A stretch of 11,001 nt of DNA from Prevotellaceae bacterium (GTDB taxonomy: Bacteria; Bacteroidota; Bacteroidia; Bacteroidales; UBA932). Positions 7,014-11,001 of the stretch are shown here, one piece after another. Position numbers and translations under genes: made by a program. A model generated the notes under the pieces. It had not been told where the DNA came from. It worked only from the letters and a program-made list of their open reading frames with translations, and searched no databases. The stretch covers positions 1-11,001 of the forward strand of contig JAISDK010000122.1 in NCBI GenBank assembly GCA_031264875.1, in the 5' to 3' direction. Each line of letters opens with the position of its first letter. Within the stretch, counting starts at the first letter, position 1.

Positions 7014-8165
7014 TCAGGCATTATTTCCGAATACCATTTCAAGCACAATTTCGGCAGCTTTTTCCGATGGCAGCACATTCGGAAGTCGCAGTTTCTGCAA
7101 TCCTTCGCCGGTTTCACTTATCATCTTTTCGGCGACTTTACTGTCCATCAGTTCGAATATTTTGTTGGCAATCAGGTCGGCGTGACATTCGTCGAGCATA
7201 AATTCCGGTATAACTTCCCTGTTGCAAAGCAGGTTTATCAGATTGGCATACTCTACTTTAACGAATATGTCGGCAAGGAAATTCGTGAGAGGGCTGAATT
7301 TATAAGCCACTACGTGCGGCGTATTGCACGAAGCCAGTTCCAGCGACACCGTTCCCGACGCCGCTATTGCCACCGTGCTTTGCCTGAAAGCGGCATACCT
7401 TTCGTTGCGTCCCGTGATGATGCGACAGGGAATATCACTGTTTTCAAACGCTTTCCCGACTTCGCCGACAACCGTTTCAACTGTGGGAACGACGACAAAC
7501 AGATTGTCGATTTTCGTCGAAAGCAATCTTACCGCGTCTCGGAAAACAGGAATAAGTCTTTTCACCTCGCTGTTTCTGCTTCCGGGCAAAACAGATATAA
7601 TACAGGCATTTGACGGGATATTGTACTTCGTTCTGAAATTGGCGGCGTCAATCTCTTCGATCCTGTTTTCCACAACCGGATGTCCCACAAAATCACATTT
7701 TAACCCGTATTTTTCAAAATATTTCGGTTCGCTGGGCAGCAGGGTCATCAGGCGATCGGCAAGTTTTGCAACACTTTTTGCCCTTCCCTTTTTCCATGCC
7801 CACACCTGTGGCGCGACATAATGCAGTTTGGGTACAGTTATCTTCTTCTTTCTGAGGCGTGAAAGCAGGACGCTGACAAATCCCCAGCTGTCAACCGTTA
7901 TCAGAACATCGGGATTCACCTTTTCGATATCGGCGACAGTCTGTTTTATCCGTTTCAGTATCAGCGGAAGCCTGGGAACGACTTCAAAAAAGCCCATCAC
8001 CGTGAGTTCCGCCATATTGAACAGACTTTCAAATCCGTACGATTTCATTGTTTCACCTCCGACTCCGTAAAATTTCACATCGGGCGCTTTTTCCTTCAGC
8101 GCTCTCATCAGGCTCGAAGCCAGCAAATCGCCGGATGGCTCTCCTGTAACAAAATATATTTTCAT
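7014..8165 (-). CDS. lpxB: Lipid-A-disaccharide synthase
   Basis: This peripheral membrane GT19 glycosyltransferase joins UDP-2,3-diacylglucosamine and lipid X to make the lipid A disaccharide. The 383 residues start MKIYFVTGEPSGDLLAS, followed by FYGVGGETMKSYGFESLF, DVLITVDSWGF, HYVAPQVWAWKKGRAKS, LLPSEPKYFEKYGLKCDFVGHPVVE, SVLPGSRNSEVKRL, IAASGTVSLELA, VVAYKFSPL and EYANLINLLCNREVIPEF. All family blocks are present, so it should be active. The wording of these blocks (GVGG, the PGRA-like KKGRA, FVGHPVVE, LINLL with IPEF) resembles alphaproteobacterial and rickettsial LpxB more than the version usual in Bacteroidota. It is the last gene of a minus-strand operon with pyrB and a HyfF-like gene, not next to surE, where lpxB is often found in this phylum. 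Its start overlaps the stop of a small upstream frame (ATGA). Confidence 0.95.
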   Translation of the reverse strand: MKIYFVTGEPSGDLLASSLMRALKEKAPDVKFYGVGGETMKSYGFESLFNMAELTVMGFFEVVPRLPLILKRIKQTVADIEKVNPDVLITVDSWGFVSVLLSRLRKKKITVPKLHYVAPQVWAWKKGRAKSVAKLADRLMTLLPSEPKYFEKYGLKCDFVGHPVVENRIEEIDAANFRTKYNIPSNACIISVLPGSRNSEVKRLIPVFRDAVRLLSTKIDNLFVVVPTVETVVGEVGKAFENSDIPCRIITGRNERYAAFRQSTVAIAASGTVSLELASCNTPHVVAYKFSPLTNFLADIFVKVEYANLINLLCNREVIPEFMLDECHADLIANKIFELMDSKVAEKMISETGEGLQKLRLPNVLPSEKAAEIVLEMVFGNNA

Positions 8166-8266
8166 TTCACTTCTTTATACAGTTTTCGTGTAATTTTTTC
8201 TGTATCCCGTTCATATTTGCATAACATAACAGTAACCGCCGCTCGTTCCGCCGCTATCCCGCACAT
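8162..8266 (-). CDS. Possible small bridging ORF between the HyfF-like gene and lpxB
   Basis: An ATG at 8266-8264 overlaps the end of the HyfF-like gene (ATGTGCGGGATAG, where the final TAG at 8256-8254 is that gene's stop). It opens 34 codons ending ...LYKEVK with a TGA at 8164-8162 that overlaps the lpxB ATG as ATGA. The C-terminal half (CKYERDTEKITRKLYKEVK) is strongly charged and helical; the N-terminal half is Ala/Val-rich. The frame is open further upstream inside the HyfF-like gene, starting at 8347. Stop-start overlaps at both ends suggest translational coupling that carries ribosomes across the 88-base gap. The peptide itself is not recognised, and the frame may be fortuitous. Confidence 0.35.
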   Translation of the reverse strand: MCGIAAERAAVTVMLCKYERDTEKITRKLYKEVK

Positions 8267-9651
8267 TCGCGTATCATGTCCATAAGCCATTGAGGCTGAT
8301 ACAATCCCAGGAAAAAGAAAATTGCAAGGAAAGCAAACTGAATCCATAAAGTCAGTCTGTCTTCCTTTTCGGTCAGAAGAATATCTCCGTTTTTTTTTCC
8401 GTACACTATTTTAAGCAGCTTTCTGCAAAGGAAATAGAGTATTATACAGACTACCGGTACCGGTAAAATCAATGTAATCACGTTTTCGCTCAATGCCGAA
8501 AAAACATATATCTCGGAAATAAACAGCGCCGAAGGCGGAATTGCCGTCAATCCCAGAAGGCATAAAATGAGCACAAGCGATCCCGACGGCGATATTTGCC
8601 AGTATCCTCCAAGATTTTCAAGCTTGTAGCTCCCGCAGGTTTTTCCGATTACGGACAGGCGCATAAAAGCGGCCGATTTCACTATAGAATGCATAAGCAC
8701 GTGAAAAACAGCATAAGCCGTGCCTGCCACACCTGTGGAAAGTATCAGCAGGGCGATACCCATATTCTCTACGGTAGAATACGCAAAAAGCCTCTTGCAA
8801 TGCTCCACCTGTGCAATATATACCGCTGCAACCAGCAGACTGACAAAGCCTGCAACGAACATGACATTCTGCGCCCACGGCAAAACAGGCGAGTTGAACA
8901 GCAGCTTGTACAGCCGGAATACCGAAACAAAGCCCAGATTGACCATTGCCGTAGAAAAAAAAGCGCTCATGGGCGTCGGGGTCACATGATTCGCGTCAAT
9001 ACCAATTGGATAAAGGGGAAAATATTCCATCTTGCAACTGTATCCCGTCAAAACCAGCACAAATGCAAGTTTCAAATACAGAGGATTTGCCGCCGGAACC
9101 GCCCCGGCCAGACTGTCGAACGACATGTTGCCGTGCTGATTTTTCAGCACTATGCTCAAAAACAGTATGCCAAGATAGGCGATTAAAATACCTACCGAAC
9201 ATACAAATACATATTTCCATGCCGCTTCCAGCGCTCTTTCGGTACGCCGGTGGTATATCAGCAGCGCCGAACCGAGGGTAGTTGCCTCTATCAGAACCCA
9301 TGTTGCAGTAACATTGTTCGAGAAATAGGCTCCTGTAATCGACGCGCACAGCGATACAAAGGCTATATTATAGAGTCCGGTTTGCTTGGAATATTCCCGG
9401 TCGAGATATTTTTTACTGTGATAAAACACTGCAAACGAGATCAGAACCAGGGTTCCGAAGAAAAGGATTCCCAAACTGTCGTATTTGAAAATACCTGCCT
9501 CGGTCGAATCCTTGTTCAGCACAGTGTACAGCAGGAACAGCGCCTGCGCTACAAGAAAGACAAAAGTGAGATTGAACATGTTTTTCTGCACTTTTTCCCG
9601 GTATATCAGTCCGGCAACAGCAAAAGCGCAAAGAAAGTAAATCAGAATCAT
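8254..9651 (-). CDS. hyfF: HyfF-like proton-translocating membrane subunit (hydrogenase-4 component F / NuoM-MrpD family)
   Basis: The 465-residue, very hydrophobic product has about 13-14 membrane segments. Antiporter-like features are WVLIEATTLGSALL with the TM5 Glu122, LEAAWKYVFVCSVGI (a block I associate with HyfF), GYSCKMEYFPLYP with the TM7 Lys207, HCKRLFAYSTVENMGI (281-300), and HVLMHSIVKSAAF with His317, His321 and Lys325. PPSALFISEIYVFSAL closes the core. Asn238 stands where NuoM has its TM8 lysine, as in HyfF. The loop after TM7, normally close to WLPDAHSEAPSP, is changed to PIGIDANHVTPTP. HyfF subunits form the proton channel of formate-hydrogenlyase-type complexes, but no other complex gene is in view. 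The gene begins 4 bases after the pyrB stop, so it is in the pyrB operon. Family membership is strong; the complex it serves is unknown. Confidence 0.82.
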   Translation of the reverse strand: MILIYFLCAFAVAGLIYREKVQKNMFNLTFVFLVAQALFLLYTVLNKDSTEAGIFKYDSLGILFFGTLVLISFAVFYHSKKYLDREYSKQTGLYNIAFVSLCASITGAYFSNNVTATWVLIEATTLGSALLIYHRRTERALEAAWKYVFVCSVGILIAYLGILFLSIVLKNQHGNMSFDSLAGAVPAANPLYLKLAFVLVLTGYSCKMEYFPLYPIGIDANHVTPTPMSAFFSTAMVNLGFVSVFRLYKLLFNSPVLPWAQNVMFVAGFVSLLVAAVYIAQVEHCKRLFAYSTVENMGIALLILSTGVAGTAYAVFHVLMHSIVKSAAFMRLSVIGKTCGSYKLENLGGYWQISPSGSLVLILCLLGLTAIPPSALFISEIYVFSALSENVITLILPVPVVCIILYFLCRKLLKIVYGKKNGDILLTEKEDRLTLWIQFAFLAIFFFLGLYQPQWLMDMIRECAG

Positions 9652-9655
9652 AAGA

Positions 9656-10564
9656 CTATATGTTGCTGATGCCTAAGAGGTAGCAAATTGCCGCCATACG
9701 GGCGTAAACGCCGTTTTTTGCCTGATCAAAATAATATGCCTTGGGATTATCGTCCACATCTTCGGATATTTCTCCCACCCGCGGCAGGGGATGCAGGACT
9801 CTCATATTGGGCTTTGTTCTTTCAAGCATGGCATTTCTAAGGATATACGTATTTTTCAGTTTCTCATATTCCATCGGTTCCGAAAAACGTTCCTTCTGGA
9901 CTCTGGTCATATACACAATGTCCGTATCCATAATATTTTCAGCCAAGTCGCGGTGTTCTTCAAACCGTATGTTTTTACGGCAAAGGTATTTTCTATATTC
10001 TTCCGGCAGGGCAAGTTCCCGGGGCGCTATAAACCTGAATGTTGGATTGAAATACGACATTGCCATTAACAGCGAATGAACCGTACGTCCATATTTCAAG
10101 TCGCCCACCATTGTTATGTGCAGGTCGTCCAGATGTCCCTGCGTTTTTCTGATTGAATACAAATCCAGCAGCGTTTGAGTGGGATGCTGGTTCGACCCGT
10201 CCCCGGCATTGATTACAGGCACTTTGGAAACCTCGCTCGCATATCGCACGCTCCCCTCCAGCGGATGCCGCATCACAATCATATCCGTATAGTTGGAAAT
10301 CATCATGACAGTATCTTTCAGCGTTTCTCCCTTCGAGAGGCTTGTGTTCGACACTTCCGAAAATCCTATAACCCGAGCGCCCAGCCGATTAATTGCCGTC
10401 TCAAAACTCAGACGGGTACGCGTCGAAGGCTCGAAAAAAATACTTGCTATGACCTTGTTTTCCGCAAGTTTCCGGTCAGGCCGGACTTCGAACGCCGACG
10501 CCATATCCAGAATTTCCAATATTTCCGATTTAGATAGGTCATTTATTGATACCAGACTTTTCAT
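9656..10564 (-). CDS. pyrB: Aspartate carbamoyltransferase catalytic subunit
   Basis: It condenses carbamoyl phosphate and L-aspartate to N-carbamoyl-aspartate, the committed step of pyrimidine synthesis. The 302 residues match the catalytic chain. Carbamoyl-phosphate-binding [12 protein letters not shown] (Ser47, Thr48, Arg49, Thr50, Arg51), [11 protein letters not shown] with Lys78, [32 protein letters not shown] (127-130), [14 protein letters not shown] and the aspartate loop HPLPRVGEI (258-266) are all present, so catalysis should be intact. A good promoter lies 24 bases upstream. In many Bacteroidota the regulatory chain pyrI follows directly; here the next gene, 4 bases on, is a HyfF-like membrane subunit, so allosteric control by nucleotides would need a pyrI elsewhere. 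No pyrimidine-responsive leader is visible in the roughly 17-nt predicted 5' UTR. Confidence 0.97.
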   Translation of the reverse strand: MKSLVSINDLSKSEILEILDMASAFEVRPDRKLAENKVIASIFFEPSTRTRLSFETAINRLGARVIGFSEVSNTSLSKGETLKDTVMMISNYTDMIVMRHPLEGSVRYASEVSKVPVINAGDGSNQHPTQTLLDLYSIRKTQGHLDDLHITMVGDLKYGRTVHSLLMAMSYFNPTFRFIAPRELALPEEYRKYLCRKNIRFEEHRDLAENIMDTDIVYMTRVQKERFSEPMEYEKLKNTYILRNAMLERTKPNMRVLHPLPRVGEISEDVDDNPKAYYFDQAKNGVYARMAAICYLLGISNI

Positions 10565-10587
10565 TTTCTATAATCATTTTGCACGCG

Positions 10588-10618
10588 CAAAGTAACTTAA
10601 AAGAATTGACACGGCAAA
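10588..10618 (-). promoter_or_regulatory. Promoter of the pyrB - hyfF-like - lpxB operon
   Basis: On the minus strand TTTG (10618-10615), 19 bases, then TTACTTTG (10595-10588) matches the Bacteroidota promoter with ideal spacing and one mismatch in TAnnTTTG. Transcription should begin near 10581, about 17 bases before the pyrB ATG. Confidence 0.65.
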
Positions 10619-10811
10619 AATTTTTTACCGTTTTAACTGATAAACAAATTTTTCGATACAATGCCGGCTTTAACAGTATTCCGTAGCGAATGAAATTTTC
10701 TCAGCAATCTGACAAAAAAAACAGTTCTGAAGAAAACAATAAAGCGTACAGCAAAAATCCCTGTAAAATTGGCAGACACTACCATTTTTTATCCATTAAA
10801 ATAAAAACTAT

Positions 10812-10819
10812 TACTTTTG
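10812..10819 (+). promoter_or_regulatory. -7 element of a plus-strand promoter at the right edge
   Basis: TACTTTTG followed by GCGTCC is the same 13-base string as in the ogt promoter. The predicted start near 10826 lies about 27 bases before the ATG at 10853. A -33 TTTG at the right distance is not visible. Confidence 0.55.
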
Positions 10820-10852
10820 CGTCCGAATTTAATACCTTTTTTTACAGGATAA

Positions 10853-11001
10853 ATGTATAATTGTTTAGACATACCGTTAATCGTAGCTGGAAAATCATCC
10901 GGAGTAGATGCTATATCTACCACGGCTATAGTTTCAGCAACAGAAGCCACGGCTTTAGCAATAGAAGCCACGGCTTTAGCAACAGAAGCCATGGCTTTAG
11001 C
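10853..11001 (+). CDS. Partial unrecognised ORF with ATEATAL-type heptad repeats, runs off the right edge
   Basis: The ATG at 10853 opens a frame that stays open to the window end (about 49 codons): MYNCLDIPLIVAGKSSGVDA, then Thr/Ala-rich sequence, then three 7-residue repeats ATEATAL / AIEATAL / ATEAMAL from 10937. It follows a good -7 element, the main support for this strand. The minus strand is also open here (repeats of KAVASVA type, stop at 10789), but that frame would run across the plus-strand promoter. No signal peptide, membrane segment or known domain is visible. The repeats suggest a low-complexity or variable-length protein; the identity is unknown and even the coding strand is not certain. 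Confidence 0.4.
   Translation, partial: MYNCLDIPLIVAGKSSGVDAISTTAIVSATEATALAIEATALATEAMAL
10937..10999. repeat. 21-bp tandem repeat, three full copies, continuing past the edge
   Basis: Units at 10937-10957, 10958-10978 and 10979-10999 have the form GCAAYAGAAGCCAYGGCTTTA and differ at single positions. The last two bases (GC) begin a fourth unit. A degenerate related unit (GCTATATCTACCACGGCTATA) starts at 10910. The period of 21 keeps any reading frame. Confidence 0.9.

Noticed and set aside
6998..7014. AAAGAAA/TTTCTTT inverted repeat between dnaA and lpxB as a terminator
   Set aside because: It is a 7-bp stem of mostly A-T pairs with a 3-nt loop and no T run on either side; too weak to call.
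7182..8070. Plus-strand frames opposite lpxB
   Set aside because: The minus strand carries a complete LpxB with all family blocks; the plus-strand frames have no motifs and are antisense shadows.
8596..9349. Long open frames on both strands overlapping the HyfF-like gene
   Set aside because: These are shadow frames; their translations lack the membrane-protein pattern and family motifs seen in the 8254-9651 minus-strand gene.
10690..10860. 56-codon plus-strand frame (starting MKFSQQSDKKNSSEENNKAY) between pyrB and the right-edge ORF
   Set aside because: Composition is that of translated AT-rich intergenic DNA, the frame runs through the -7 element at 10812-10819, and no domain or promoter supports it.

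Overview
The window looks like a chromosomal segment of a member of the Bacteroidota, most likely the Bacteroidales. The main reason is the promoters: several genes have a TAnnTTTG -7 element, often followed by GCGYCC, and the two clearest also have a -33 TTTG/TTG about 18-19 bases upstream. This is the RpoD promoter type of that phylum. Shine-Dalgarno sequences are generally absent, intergenic DNA is very AT-rich, and DnaA, MetY and the lipoprotein/SPOR arrangement fit. No rRNA, tRNA, insertion sequence or CRISPR array was seen.

Layout from left to right. (1) A CapA-family phosphoesterase-like gene on the minus strand is cut by the left edge. It is divergent from a SPOR-domain lipoprotein gene on the plus strand (1007-1474). 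(2) metY (1806-3119, O-acetylhomoserine sulfhydrylase) lies behind a leader of about 200 nt. The leader holds a promoter with phased A-tracts, a 33-codon leader peptide with three Met and three Cys codons in a nine-codon run, a perfect intrinsic terminator, and an alternative antiterminator pairing. It reads as a classical ribosome-mediated transcription attenuator for sulfur amino acids and is the most interesting element here. A strong terminator closes metY. (3) A small minus-strand DUF2007-type gene follows, then a plus-strand pair ogt-murI (DNA alkyl repair, glutamate racemase), then dnaA. (4) Convergent to dnaA is a minus-strand operon read from the right: pyrB, a HyfF-like membrane proton-pump subunit, a possible small bridging ORF, and lpxB. 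(5) At the right edge a divergent promoter leads to an ATG-started frame that runs off the window through 21-bp tandem repeats.

Most genes are housekeeping: methionine synthesis, peptidoglycan precursor (MurI), lipid A (LpxB), replication initiation (DnaA) and pyrimidines (PyrB). Unusual points: LpxB reads like the alphaproteobacterial/rickettsial type, not the type usual in Bacteroidota. The HyfF-like subunit stands without any other hydrogenase or complex I gene in view, and its most conserved loop is altered. pyrI is not in its usual place after pyrB. These calls rest on sequence reading and remembered family patterns; no search was run.
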